Of a stretch of DNA of 64,000 bases, positions 24,499 through 37,627 are shown piece after piece; the stretch's first letter is position 1; each line of letters opens with the position of its first letter. The DNA lies in NCBI RefSeq assembly GCF_003945595.2, contig NW_024104510.1:248001-312000 (forward strand), written 5' to 3'. A program made the translations under genes and the position numbers. The notes under the pieces were generated by a model that saw nothing but the letters and a program-made list of their open reading frames with translations, was not told where the DNA came from and did no database searches. The DNA comes from Pipra filicauda (lineage: Eukaryota; Chordata; Aves; Passeriformes; Pipridae).

Positions 24499-25126
24499 GT
24501 AATTGTACTGCTGATTGGAGTCTTCATTTGTTTTGTGGCTTAATTTACCTTTCATCATTTATTTTGTTTCAAATCTCCCTAGGAGGGAGCAGGGTGGGTT
24601 GCGAGATGCATGTCTGAGGTTTGTGTTTAAGCTCCCCTGCAGATCTTGTCGCTGATATTTCATTAACTGGAAAAAACTTCTACCATCCCCTGACTGCCTT
24701 GGTGTTGGTGGGTTTGAATTGGGAAGGGGAAAAGGAGGTGGCATGTCTGTCTTCTTCCCTAGTTATAGGCTTTTAATAATAAGGCTGATTTCCTTTGGAA
24801 GCTTATTCCTATAACCAGAGATGGGGATTGCCTATTAAAAGCAATGGATTTAAGCTTATTTGTTGGTGGCTAGGGGTATCTGAAGTGTGATGGTCCTGAT
24901 TAGATGCTTTGAAGGAAGCAGCATGGTAAAATATAGCATGCTGTGGAAACTGGTATTTTGTGGGAAAACGCAGTGGGAAGCTGTCTCCTTGGGCATACCT
25001 GGAGCAGTCTGGGGATGGTGGAGTGCCGTGAGTGTGATGGCACACTCTGGCTTCTTCTGAAGAGACCGAATTGTTGGTGAAGTGGGAGCTTGTTTGGAGA
25101 ACTTGAGTCATCCCTAAGAAGTAATT

Positions 25127-25147
25127 ATTTTATTTTATTTTATTTTT
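25127..25147 (+). repeat. (TTTTA)n simple repeat
   Basis: About four units of ATTTT/TTTTA just upstream of a good pyrimidine-rich acceptor-like sequence (ttttttcctgcaacag, ending near 25159). No exon with a convincing peptide follows that acceptor. Confidence 0.85.
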
Positions 25148-25716
25148 TCCTGCAACAGCAGGACTTTGTGTTCTGCTTGACTAGGGTTGCAAACTGCTCC
25201 TGGTATCTAATCCTTGCATGAGTCAGTGCGGTGGTGAGTGGTCCACTGTGGCGTGGGCTGTTTTCTGTTGATCTTTCTGTTTTCTCTTAAGCCTTTGATT
25301 CCTGCTGTTCTTAAGGCAGAGGAAAACAACCTTAAGAATTGCACATCTAGGTGACATGAACTATGCAGGGTTTAATAAAATAACTGGAAGGAATTGCCTC
25401 CAAATAGCTTAGGATATTCCTCTGTCCATTTATAAAGGTGTCTGTGCTGCCGTCCTTATGGACAGCAGCCATGTACTGTGCTGGAAGCCAAACCCACTGC
25501 TCTGTCTTCTGGAGATCTAAAATTATTATCCTTGTGCTTTAACTTCCTAATCGGCCGTAATTATGTTTTAACATACTGAATAATCTTTGCATCTGGATGT
25601 TTTACTACTTACTAAAGTTACACAGGCTTTCCAGGTTGATATCCTCTTCCTGACAGAGAAATTGTCTGGGGACAGAGCACTGCTGGTTGCAGGGACTGCA
25701 GCCATCCCTATCCTCT

Positions 25717-25744
25717 GGGGTGGGAGGCAGGGAGGGGGGTAGGG
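25717..25744 (+). other. G-quadruplex motif, + strand
   Basis: The run has four G tracts of three or more separated by loops of one to five bases (GGGG, GGG, GGG, GGGGGG and a further GGG), satisfying the standard quadruplex pattern. It is remote from any candidate promoter here. Confidence 0.75.
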
Positions 25745-26995
25745 AGATGTTTCCCTGTGAATATCAGAGAAGTTTGGATTTACAAAGAGATCAGAGGCTC
25801 AGGCCACTGTTCTCTTAACAGGTATTGTGTTGCTGAGCCTTAGCTGAAGATTTATTTGTAGTTTTCTAAGCCTTTTGCATGCTGATTATTGAGAATGCTG
25901 GACACCTTCAAGAAGCCACAGAATACAAATTTACAGCAGTGATACAATAGAAATGTGATAAGTAACCCAGTCCATCCAAATCTGGATCCCCTAAAGACAG
26001 GAAATTTTTTACTTCCCTTTAAATCTATAGGAATTAAGAGTCTTACTTCCTGGAGTCTCTGGTTACACTGCAGGTATTTTTTTTCTTTAATTCTTTTTTC
26101 ACCCCATATTTTCTGACAATTACCACTTCCTCCTTTGCTGTTCTGTTCCCAAGCTATGTGCAAGTGACTCAGCTAATTGCTGCTTACTGTTTTCCTATGG
26201 ACCTTAGATCTCCCAAACACCTCCTAAATAACACTGTTGTAGAACATTAATACACCTTTGTGTGTTTTTAATAGCAAACTTCCTGTGCTCTGCCAGCAGC
26301 ACTTGCTGCCTCTGTGTCTGTGGTTTGTTCTTCATGGTGGGGTTGCAGGGCTATGAGTGACTGTTGACCTTCTTGCACCCATGTCACTCAGTAGTTCAAC
26401 TCCATGTGCAAATTGCCTGGGGAGGTGAGAAATCTTCAGGCTTTTAGACCTGATCTTTGCTTTACAGGGGTTAAAATATGGTGTGCTGCTGCCATCAAGG
26501 AGAGTGATGCTCCAGAGGAATGTACTCTGGAAGTTACCAAAGCCCACAGGAGACTGAGATCTCACTAATGAGGGAAACACATCCCTTCATGGAGGAACTG
26601 CCCGACACACAATACATGGCTCTTATTGAGGTCCCCTGACTATGGGGCTCTGCAGGAGTAGAAAATCTCTAGACTTCATGTCTTTTTCAAGTCAAAAAGG
26701 GATTCCTCCATGGAATGTTCGTGTCCCCTATTTCTACGTGGATATCAGAGTTAGAGTGTGTAGGCAGGGAGAACCCTTAACTATTATCGGATTTTTCCAT
26801 TAAGCCATTGCTAGGAGAGAAACAAAAAGCCTACCAGGTGCTGTGCTCAGAATGTCTCCGTTGGGTTAATGCTGGCTCTGGACAAACTGGGGCTAAGCTA
26901 TCACACTGCCATGGTGTTCATTCCTGTTCCCCAGGAAGGGAAGTGACAGGGCTGGTGAGAGCAACTTGTCTGCTCATTGCTGGGAACCAGTGCTG

Positions 26996-27013
26996 TTGTG
27001 TGTGTGTGTGTGT
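26996..27013 (+). repeat. (TG)9 microsatellite
   Basis: Nine TG units. The copy number is short but may be polymorphic. Confidence 0.9.
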
Positions 27014-27064
27014 TCAGTGGCTGCAGGGTGACCAACATGCATCCTGGGAATGTTAACTACTGTT

Positions 27065-27101
27065 TTAGCAATAATAATAGTAATAAATAAAATAAAAAAA
27101 C
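27065..27101 (+). repeat. AAT/AAAT-rich low-complexity run
   Basis: 'agcaataataatagtaataa' continues into AAATAAAATAAAA. No retroposon body is recognisable upstream, so it is not clearly a poly(A) tail. Confidence 0.8.
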
Positions 27102-29423
27102 CATAGCTTCTCTAAGTGTCCTGGAATGCCTTGTGCAACTAGCTGACCTTATGTGCCATAGGAAGAAAGATGTAGGTTGTCTAATGTTGGGGAGTCCCAA
27201 CCAAAGACAACATCATTGCCCTTGACCTGCTGACATCCATATTTTGGGAATGCAGGTAAAGAGTCTTGGAGCAAGGCAGCTGCAAGTACAGGACTGGGTA
27301 AGAGGCTGGGAACTGAAGTCTTGTAGCAGTTTGGTGTGCTCACTAAATGCCTGCCTTTCATCTGCAGTTGACCTGCGCTGGAGTTGGAGCTAATTGGGAG
27401 ATGTACAGACAAGCCTTTTGGAGAGCAGGCATGTCTAAGCAGGCTTGGTGTGCTTTGATCTGAAAGACTCTCCTGTAAGCATCAGCTGTCCTTTCAATTG
27501 ATTGCTGTGGGAGAGAGGTTTTATGGAGTGAGATGGCACAGTTGGGTTTACTGGATTTTTTAAACTCCTGTGGTTGAAATCAGAAAATGCAGATGAAAGG
27601 CTTTGTAAGAAGCTGGCTTTGGGAGCAGGGGGACTGGGGAAGCTGATGCTCCAGTCCACATCAACTATTGCAGTAGTTTGGGCTGTTATAATTTTGACAG
27701 AATCCATTAATTAAAAGGTTACATCAGTCAGCACTCATTGAGTTTGACAGATCTGAGACTCAATGCTAATTCATGGAGCAGCTCTACCTGGGGTGTACAT
27801 GTCTTTAGGGGCTTGGGCAGCCAGCAAATCATCATCTGTGCCTTTGAGTTCTTGCTCCATCTACTCCTGGTATATCTGGGTGGGGGAAATGCAGGAGGGA
27901 GGCTTTACACAACTGGGTAAGATTAGTGAATATCAGAGAAAAAAACCAACCAACTCAGACATCTGTGCATTAGGTATCTGAACAGCAGAGCTGACCAAAC
28001 TGCACTTCCCAGAGAGTACCTACACTTCTCCATGGCCACCCTGAGCAGGATTCTGTGCCAGGCCCCAACAGTGGGGCTGTGCAGCCTTAGAGTGGTTTTT
28101 CTACAGATTAGCCCCGGGAAACGTTCCAGCTACAAATAATTGTCTGCTCTAAAGTGTAACTCCTGCAGCAGGTGGTGTTCCTTGGGGTTGACTTTTTGAG
28201 ACACTTTCTGAAACAACATTGTGAGGAACAAGTGCTGATTTTTATTATTTTTTTTTCACCCCCGAGATATTGCTATTTCTTTTCTTTGCCCTCACAACAC
28301 TGATGAGGGCATCCTTCATTATTCTGATCCCTGGCAGAACTTTTAAACCCTTACTCGGATCTTTCCTTGTCATTTTGTCTAAACAGTGACATGTGGTGGT
28401 GACATAATGTGCCAGAGACACACGTAATGAGCTTCTGTGGAGAGACATACATAGTTATGTCTGTATATATTTTGCTAGCTCTTAAATGTATTGGCAGTTT
28501 CTCCCACATTCCTTTGCTGGTGCAGCAACTGATGGTGGGGATTTTGTGGGTTATCCCCAAGCTATCAGGTGGGTGCCTTGCAACTTCCTGCTTTATTCTA
28601 CTTCCCATGCTCAGCCAGAGTTAGAACATCCTTTACAAAGCAGTGGTCACTTTTCATTTTCCAACATATACCAACTAAATATTTTCAATAGTATTATCTT
28701 GACAACAAATAACCTGTGCTGCTCCTATTTTACACTGTATTATTCTCTTACCCCCTTGGCACTATGCAGTGCCCACTACACTGTTTCCTGCTGAAGTCCT
28801 CACCAGCTCTAAAGCTTTGCTGCTGTCACTGTGTGAGGGCCTCATGTATCTCCATCATCAGAAAACAAATGCTGATCTACTAGGGATCTGGTTGAGCAGT
28901 CCTGAGCGTGAGGCTCAGTGGAAGTAACGTTGTGTAATCTTACTCCTGACATAATCAATACCTTGGTGCAGGAAGCTCTCGTGTGAACTATCTTAACTCA
29001 CTCCCCATCACCTTCTAGTTGGCTGCTCTGTGCCTTCAAAAAGGCCTGACTTCAGAGGCTGATGTATGTTTTTCCTTTCTCTACTCTTTGTGAGACTTAA
29101 TTCAAGTTAGCACACGAATTTTGTGGCTTGCTGAGTTTATGTGAGGGGAGCAGCAAAAGCAAATGTCAAAACAGGGGCTCACTTCCTATCAAAGACTGGG
29201 AAGGAAGAAGATAAGGGGTATCCTGTTCTTCTAATGGATTGTTTGGATTATCAGCAAATTATTATGATGGCCACGTCAGGCCCTCCTGGCTTTAATATCA
29301 GATTTGTGAATCCTGAAAAGCCTGATGCAGCTGGGTTGAAATCTGTTCTGGAGCCTGATTCTCCCTGACAGCTAGGGTTTTTGTTTGGTTTTAGAGTGGT
29401 GATTTTTGTTGTTATTGTTTTAC

Positions 29424-29464
29424 TTTTTTTTTTTAATTATTTTTTATTTTATTTTATTTTTTTA
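29424..29464 (+). repeat. T-rich / (ATTTT)n low-complexity run
   Basis: T-rich sequence with ATTTT units. No element recognised beside it. Confidence 0.85.
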
Positions 29465-30712
29465 AACTATCTAGCAGTTATTTGCTCTGGTAAATAACTG
29501 GACATCAAAGCAAGAAATAATCAACTGCATCACAGCAGCACCTTCTTTCTTGCAGGGTGATGTTGTGACCCTGTATATGTATGTGTGAGAAGAAAAATAT
29601 TAACCTGCATCTCCTTCTGTCCCCGTTCTCCTCCTCCAGCTCTCCGTTAGCCATTTTAAAAGGAGTTGTGGAGTCCAACACTCCCAACTGAAGGGACATG
29701 CTGCTCCCTCGTGGAGCTCCGCGCATTGCAGGCGAGACCAGATCACGGCGCTGCTTTGCCTTGCAGCCTTAGGTACAGCCCTGGTGTAGCAGCCTCTGAA
29801 ACGACTGATGCTCCTTTTAGGAAGGAAAAATGAGGTTTCACAGGTGATGAAATGAGGGTTTTCCCTGTCCTTAATTTCCAGCCAACCCCGGCCTTGGGAT
29901 GGAACATGTGGGAATATATCGTGGAGATGGCTTGGCTTTGGAGGGTGGATAAGGAAGGGTAAGGATGTGGTTCTGGAGAGAGGTTTCTCTAGCCTTATTT
30001 AGAGTTTAGTTGACCTGATATGCCCAGGATGTTATGCTTGCCTGCATGTCCAGCGTGCTCCCTACAGGCAGCCCTGTGTCTGCAGTGCTGCAGCCTGAGG
30101 CAAAGTGCTGAGCGCTGCCAAACATGGGGCTAAATCTCTCTTACAAAGGGGGGAGCAAACCTGAGGTCTGGGCTGTTACCAGAGAGGGGGAGGAATTACC
30201 TGAATGCCTCCAACTCTGCTGAGGAATCTGCTAAATCCTACCGTCACCCAGCAGCTTCTGTCTCCTGGAGAGTTCAATAAATAAATGGTCTTTAACACGT
30301 CTGCTGGAATTAGGTACCTTTTTGGAGAAGAGCCCAGATGCACGGGGAAGGGGGAGAGGTTTGAAGCCCGGCTGTAATCGCAAGAGGGCAGAGTTGGCTC
30401 ATAGCTCCTGAGCTCCTCCAGCTCATGGACCCACCACGGGGCAGCAGAACTGGCCTTGCCCGTGGCACTGGTGGCAGCCGGAGCGGCGGCAGTTGCTGGG
30501 GTGGCGGCATAAATGTGACTCCATCCCTCTGACTGTGCTCTTCAGCACCATTGTTACCTGGGGGAAATATATAAATAAGACAAGAATATCTCTTGTGACC
30601 CTTTTCTAGTTGCTTTGAAAGGTCAGTGGTACCCGTGCTACACTTGTGGGCGTGTCTCTATGGCATTAATAAAAGCTTCATGTTAATATTGATGTTAGAA
30701 TTGAAAACGTAA

Positions 30713-30734
30713 ATCGATTGTTAATTAGCAGCTG
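30713..30734. promoter_or_regulatory. ATCGAT, TTAATTA and CAGCTG cluster
   Basis: Within 22 bases lie ATCGAT (30713-30718, ONECUT/CUX type), TTAATTA (30721-30727, homeodomain) and CAGCTG (30729-30734, E-box). Such compact groupings are typical of developmental enhancers. The surrounding 30640-30970 lacks repeats and frames. Function is inferred from motifs alone. Confidence 0.25.
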
Positions 30735-33700
30735 CATTGTAGCTCGAGCAGTGCTGGTAATGATGCATGGAGGCGGCTTCCCAAGCAGTGTCTGCTCTGA
30801 ACTGCACAAATGGCATAAATGCAGATCACAGGTCCTGTTTGCATTTAAAATAGCAGAGGTGTCATTGCCAATGAACACATCTTCCGAGCAGATACTCAGC
30901 AGGCTACTACTACTGGCACATTCTGAGCTTATATTTTGTGACATTGCCTGGAAAGAGCTGGAATGGTCGTGATGGGAGACTGCCTCCTGGTCACCCATTG
31001 GTCATTGCTCTTGGCACTTTCAGGTAATGCAGAAATTCAGAGTTTGAGGCTTCTAAACAAATTCTAGATTTAGAATGTTAGGAGGAGACAGTGGAAAACA
31101 ATGACTTGGATTAGTTCAGCCAATGCTTCTGGGATCCTGTCAGTGCAGGTACTTTCTGGAAATCCTCCTTACTGAGCTTCTTGTCTCCCTCTGATGTGCT
31201 CTGTCTCCGTGTAGAGTATCCTGGGATAGGGGAAACTTGTGTTTTAACTTCATCAGATCAAGAGCAGATCTGCTAACATACAAGTGCCCGCACATGAGAC
31301 ACTGAAGTCCCCTAGTCGTGGCCACTTGGATCCTTGACTGGAGACAAAACCTGCGCTGAGGATCTGGGCTGCACACACAGCCTGGATGCTGAAGCCAGTT
31401 CATCAGAGACGTGAAATAACTTGAAACTGAAAATTTGAAATAGACCAAGGCTGTGTCATGTCCCTGAGCATGTTGTCCGACTGAAGAAAACCACCAGGTC
31501 ATCCTCCCCACCTGCACTGCCATCACTCTAAGTCCATGAGTACAGATGTCTGTCACATGGAGTGGCATCCCAGGCTCCCAAGTGTTTCCCAAGAGTGGTC
31601 TGTGAAGGTAAGAGATGCCATATAAGCTGCCTGCTGGCATCAAGCTCAAGATGAGGGAATTTGTAGACTGTCCCCAGGACAAAGGAGATAGTTGCTCACT
31701 TGAACTGGTTTTCGCCTTGCTCATGGAAACCTGTCACAGGGAAAGGTACAGCTGGCCAGTGGTCCCAGGGCTGTGAAGGGCTGTGGTGGAAGATAGTTCC
31801 TGTTTCCCCCACCACGAGTCCAATTAGATCAAAGTTCTAAAGCCGACTGAAGCACAGCAGAAACATCTTGTCCCTGGGAGCTTAGTGGGGTTGTAAAACT
31901 GAAGGCAGAGCCATGCCATCATCCAAGTCATGCTGGCAATCTCTTCTGTGATTGAAGAGTAGCTCCCCTATGCAGCATCATTAGGGTTCATAGTTAGCTC
32001 TGCCGTCTGTCAATCTGTCGAGCATCTCTTGTGTGAGTCTGCACTAATCAGGTGCAGTATGGTGTCTGTATTATGGATCCTGCTCTAATGAGGTGATAGT
32101 AGGTGGTGCATGCCATTAACCTTCCAGGCTGTTCTAATTACTCAGTTTCTGATCATGCTTGTATTAGTATGTGATGGCTGAACTCAGTAGAGTGCTGCTG
32201 GAGCATCATAGGCTCTGCAGACTTCAGAGCTGACTCCTTCCTTCACTTCCCTCATTCCCCTGCTCCATGCACGGCATGAGAAATATAAGACTGAAGCACG
32301 GACTTGGAGGAAGGGTCGGGGGAAGGAATATGGGCCAAAATGACCAGTAATGCAAAAGCAAACTGCAAAAACCTCTCAGGTTTTGTGTGTGTTTGCACTT
32401 AGAAATTTTCTATATGTTTCTTCTTAGTCTTTTTATTTCCCCCCTAATTTTTATCTTCTCAGTCCTGGAAGTTGTTTTAAATGGGACTTCCCAAATTTAC
32501 ACACCCACCCCTAATTTAGTTCAAGCACTGCTTTAATTCTCCTCTGGCCCTACCTGAGCCCAGCATTTTCACAGGAAAAAAACCCCAAATCTGCTTTCAC
32601 TGGTTAGTTGTGTTTGCTCTCTGGTTTGCTAACTGGGTGACGAACTCCTTGGGCTTGTAACCCATAGAAAGGTGGTGTCTGGTCTCACACAAAGCGGTGC
32701 TTAGGGTGGGCTGTGCTAGTGCAGGCATGCAGATGTGTCTCAATAGCTGCTGGAGCAGAGCCAGCTCTCAGCAGCACCAGCCAGGGCCAAGGGTGATGGG
32801 GTGTGCTTGCCTAAACAAGCGAGCGCTCCCCTCCAGAGCAGATGGGTGCCTGTGGTGATGTAGGAGGGACTGGTGGTAGGACTGCCAGCTGTGGACTCCA
32901 AACTGGAGCAGCAATGAGAGGCATCCCAAACCCTGAACACTGGGGCAGCTCTTCAGGATGCTGTGCTCAGCAAGAAGTGGTCCTACCTTCCATTGATCCA
33001 AATTTCATTGCGAAGCCTGAAGAGATATTTCCCAAGTACTGCAGATGAGTTGATAGGAAGACACAGAGGGAAAAGGACTTTCCAAAATGAAATAGGCACA
33101 GTGGGAGGCATTCAGTTAGCAAGGGAGCTGGTGGTAAACATTGCCCTCATCTTGATGGAAATGCAGAGGGAATGCATGTGCTGGCACACTTGAATTAGTT
33201 CAACACAACTGAAGAGCCTCGTCTAAGATGTAGAGTAACAAATGAATCTGATTTTACTTAGATCTGAACTTGTCCTTAGGCAATGACATTTGTCTCAGTG
33301 AAGACTCATCTTGTACTGTATGTTCATTATAACTGAATTCTGTTTAAGGATGCTCATGGTAGTGCATCCCATAAAATAAAATCAATTACGCTTCAGCCAT
33401 CTTATCTCTACTAAGTATAAAATGGGGATTGATTGTGCCTCTGAGAAGAAAATGCCATGTAACAGTTCTCATCTATGTTTAAATGTGTTCCTGGTAGACC
33501 GAAATCATTTAGAAACAGCTGCAGCAAGAGGAGGATGCTGGGCCTAGATGGGAGCTGGCACTGTCTTGTCCTGTCCTCAGAGATGGTGTAGGAAGAGTCC
33601 TATACTGCTTTAATACAGCATCCTTTTTGCAAATGCACTTAAACAGCAGTCTGGAGACCAGGACAAAATGTAATACCTGATCAAATCATGCTCTTGGTGT

Positions 33701-35322
33701 GATAGAATAGTTGCAGATGCAATGGCAAAGCAGTCTTGTTTAACAGATTTTTATCTTCTGTACCAGTGGATTCAAAGGGATGAAAAAGATCTGGAGTGCT
33801 GGGCCACAGTGTGTGGGAGGAAAGCGGCCTCTGAGTCATGGGTGGTTATTAAGTGACAGCAGAATTGAAATGCCTTGAAAGCCCCAACTGTGCACCCATG
33901 TAGGCTGCTAATTGTTGATGATCTGCAAAGTCCTGGCTGAACTTCTGAAAGTGCCCTCTTTCCCTAAAGGAAAAGTGGAATAAAATGGCCTTTTCACCAG
34001 CCTCTCAGTTGAGCTCTGAAAGCGTGTATGACACAAAAGGCACAGCCTCCCCCTTGGGCTGCTGGTTGAGGTGGGATGGCATTGCTGCCTTGGGGCCCCC
34101 AAAAGCATCTCCCACCACCTCTCCTGTGGTACCAAGCAAAGCCTGGCATGTGGTCACCTGAGTGGCCTGAGGGTCTCTTGCCATCCTGGTGGTGGTGGTG
34201 GTTCATGGTGCCTCTGCAGATGCAAGAACAAGGATGCAGAGGATAGCTGTCCACCTTTTATTCTGTGGGGAAATGAGTCCCAGAGTGTGATGCTGGAGAG
34301 AGTGGGGTTGTGGGGCAAAGGACTGCTGGATACAGAATTGCTCCTTCTAGTGTTGAGAGCCCCTTTTCCTTCCCAAAAGGTAAGGGTGCCCTTCTAGGAT
34401 GTAAAGCTTCAGGCTCAATTTCCTGATTGAGAATATTCTTCCATTCTGGGATTCCCTTATTCACCAGGTCTCTTGCTTGCACTTGGGTTGGTTTTAATTC
34501 TCTCCAGGCTGTGTTGGAAAACTTTCAGGTCAAGGCTGAGGAACATCAGGCTTGATTTGAATGAGGTATTTTCTCCAGGTAACATCTGTTGCTCAAGGAT
34601 TTTGTTGAAAATATTTCTCAACCTGTTCAATTTTCTTGCAACCCTGGTGTCATGAGTCTGGGAGGACCCAAGCAGTCACAGCGCTGTGAATCACTCCTGG
34701 GCTGACACTGGTGGCCTCAGGAATGCGATGGAGAAGAGCCCAGTTGTGGAGGTGGCATGCAGGGCACTCCTTCACTGCAGCATGTTGTCACCAGGCTCCC
34801 CCGACAAAAACAGCTGTGCATGCCTTGGGCTGAGCTGCATAATGCAGGTCTGTGTCATAAGAACGCATGAATTAGGAGCTTACACCTCACTTTGAAGTCT
34901 GTAGAGAAAGGGCCAACTTAATCCTCCAAGCTGACAGACTGAAGAGATCACAACTCGTCTATCTGTGGTTTAACATGACGTTTGGCCCCTAAAATTGGTG
35001 CTGACTAATTCTGCAAAAAGACATGTCAGAGCTGTAGCTCAGTGCCTGGGGAGATGTTGGAGGTATTAGTAGGTCACTGGTTAATGCTATGTAAAACTCT
35101 CCAGGGCTTAGTTCGAGGTCAGAGCCTTGTCCCCAAATGTAAGACCTGCTTGTTGCATGGGGGTGCCCAGACACAAATACCTGTCCCCTCCTTCCTCCCA
35201 GCTCCTTTGGGCTCACAGTGCTGGTGGTTCCTTCCTTACTTCCTTGTCAACCCTGTCATCTGTAAGAAAATACAATGCTTTCCTAAATTTAGCTTCATAA
35301 GTACTGTGGGCGTTGTCCCTTT

Positions 35323-35343
35323 CCCCCCCCCCCCTCCCCCCCC
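35323..35343. repeat. C-rich homopolymer tract (C12-T-C8)
   Basis: Twelve C, one T, eight C. The minus strand is therefore a long G tract able to form quadruplexes. Length is likely to vary between individuals and to be error-prone in assemblies. Confidence 0.9.
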
Positions 35344-37544
35344 AATTTCAAAAGCCATCTTGAAAACTGCACAGAGATTTAAATGGCAGCTTGATGGGAA
35401 TCCATAGCAAATGACTCTGCAATTAGTAAATCTGTCCTATTGTGACAGCTCTATTATTAAACTGCCATAGATGCCAGGCTATTAATCTGCTGTCTGCTCA
35501 ATCCCCATGCTTCGCCTTCCTTGCCTGTCCTTTTCACCATTTGATTTTTTTTTTTTTAAGTTTTAACTGCCTTCCAGCAAGTGTTTCCAGGGAGAGGGTG
35601 TGCAGTGGTACCTGCAGGGGGAGGAAAGTTTTGTGGCACTGTCCTTTAAGAACTTTTTGTCTGTAAGGCAGGTGAGAGAAAGCCCCCAGTGGTCACCTCT
35701 CACTTGCTTTGAAACTCTTGCTGCTTCAAAACTGAAGAATGTGAAACTCCTAATTTGCAAAAGTCCAAGGAAGCCCCTTTTTGCAGGAAGATGAAGGGAT
35801 AGGAAGGGAAGCTGTGACAGCAAATGGGCAGCAATATTATCTTGGGAAAAGCCATAGCTGTCGTGATGGCAGGTTGAACTTTGCAGCTGCTGTTTCCTCC
35901 ATCCTGTGACGTAGGCAAGCATCTCATTTCTTAGCCCATAAATATGCTCTGTCACCCCAGAGCTCAGGGACAGGGAACAGGCAAAGTGCTGGGGTGGGAC
36001 CCTGCAAGGCTGCAAACTGCAGTGACAGTACCGGTGCCTCCAGGGTGGGAGTGTGCTGTGTGTGGGCACTGCACACATCCCTCCTGGAAAAGTGGAGGCT
36101 GCCAGGGGGGCAGAGGGCAGCGATAGCATCCAGAGGAGTGGCTGCTGCAGGGTGGGACTGGGGTGACAGGAAGGCTTTGTTTTTAATCTGAGCACTGAGA
36201 TTGGCCTATTGAGGTGGCGGGGCTGGCACCTCTGTCCTGGCGTTTCCACTAGGCAAGGAAATTGTGTCCTCTGCAGCAGTGTGAGGATGAGCTAATGCAG
36301 AGGCGTGTTTGCTGGCTAGTGAGAGAACACACGGGAAGGTCCCCACCAGCTTTAAATCTGTGACCTCTTGGCAAACAGCTGCTGCTCAGTGTGTTCCTGG
36401 TCTCAAGGTACAAGTTTGCCACCGCTGCAGCTCCCCATGCATGACAGTGCCCCATGGAGGAAGAGCTGATGATGGTGCTGCCCACTGCTGCCTGGCAGAA
36501 AATCTGGATGGATACTTAGAAAAATATAAGACTGTCTGTTCTTCTCTAATAAGAAGTGATACTGCCCAGTAACTACTCTATTTTTACCTGCTTCCTGGGG
36601 AAGAGTGTACCTCTCAGTACTGTCTGGATTAGATCTTTCTAAAGCTTGGAAATTTGGGATTGTGTGGACTTTAACAGCTGGAGTATAAAGAAAGAATCCA
36701 CACAAAGTTGGGCCTTGGCAGAGACAACAGGAAAGCGATCTATCAACCTGAAATGTGAGTATTAAAAACTGTTGTGCTGATGAAGTGAAGAGCAGCAAAA
36801 CTGCTCTAACAGGGAATTGCATCTATTTTTTCAGGCTTTTCCCTCGGCCTCAATGACTTAAACACAGCTGTGATAGTGTAAATCAGCTGTGCCATGTAAA
36901 CCCCTAAATTCTCTTTGCATCCTGTTGCTATAGAAACTTCCCTGAAGCCTGGGTACCTGCACAGCTGCTTTGCTGCTCTGGGAACACCGGATGCCTCCAA
37001 GATGGGGCATCCAATCAAAGAGATCTGCTGTGGGCTTGGGCCCATTCTGGAAAGGACTTCTGTTGGCTGCTGTATTTGGGCTGCTGAGGTATTAAAAAAA
37101 ATGAAGATCTGCATCCACTTAGTGCCAGCTTTAGTCCCTTGTGACAAGAGATGGGCTTCCACTGAGGATTCTGCCCTCTGTAAACTGCGGATATTTAGGA
37201 GATTCTTAAATACAGTATTATATTCCTAATTATGCAGAAATCCTTCAGTCTGGCATGTTTCATCTGGAATTATGCTCAACCGTCAAATCCTGCCAAATAC
37301 CTTCTTACAGGGAGGGAGGCTGGTGCACTTGGGTTGTCTCTGCAGAGAGGAGAATCCCGGCCACGAGGCCAAGCTGCCCAGCTCTGGGCAGGAGGAGTAG
37401 GTGTGGGTGCTGCTGGGGTGGATGTGCCCATTTCCCTTTTCACAGTGGAGAGGAGGCACAGCCATGGGCACTGATGTTCCCTCACCCATGTGGTCCCAAT
37501 GTAAATGCTTATGTTAGGGGAGTATTTTTGTTTGACCATGGGGT

Positions 37545-37627
37545 TCCTTCATGGCGACACTTCCAGAGGAGACTGGACGGAGGCTTTCACTGGAGAAGGT
37601 CCCTTCTAACCCAAGCAATTCTATGAA
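37545..37627 (+). mobile_element. CR1 LINE, 3' tail fragment
   Basis: The sequence 'gagactggacggaggctttc', then 'aaggtcccttctaacccaag' and 'caattctatgaa' follows the typical 3' end of avian CR1 elements: a 'ctggac...' segment, then 'aggtcccttccaaccca', then an 'attctatga' terminus. It is a severely 5'-truncated copy, as is normal for CR1. The 3' terminus is at the right-hand end, so the element lies in + orientation. The 5' boundary is approximate, and the 37500-37545 interval may also belong to it. Confidence 0.75.

Larger units (their letters stand above)
24499..37544. other. intron-like stretch, no gene seen
   Basis: No supported exon in 13 kb. It holds simple repeats, two quadruplex-type runs and a cluster of developmental transcription-factor sites, listed separately. 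The longest frames in the window fall here (31140-31724 minus, 194 codons; 35563-36249 minus, 228 codons). Both translate to Cys/Ser/Pro/His-rich, domain-free peptides of the kind seen in non-coding GC-moderate DNA. Confidence 0.6.

Noticed and set aside
31140..31724. 194-codon minus-strand frame
   Set aside because: No domain or family resemblance and no splice support. Composition matches other chance frames.
35563..36249. Longest frame in the window, 228 codons on the minus strand
   Set aside because: The peptide is rich in Cys, Ser, Pro and His, with no domain, no CpG island, and no splice or polyadenylation context. This length is expected by chance in 64 kb of GC-moderate DNA.
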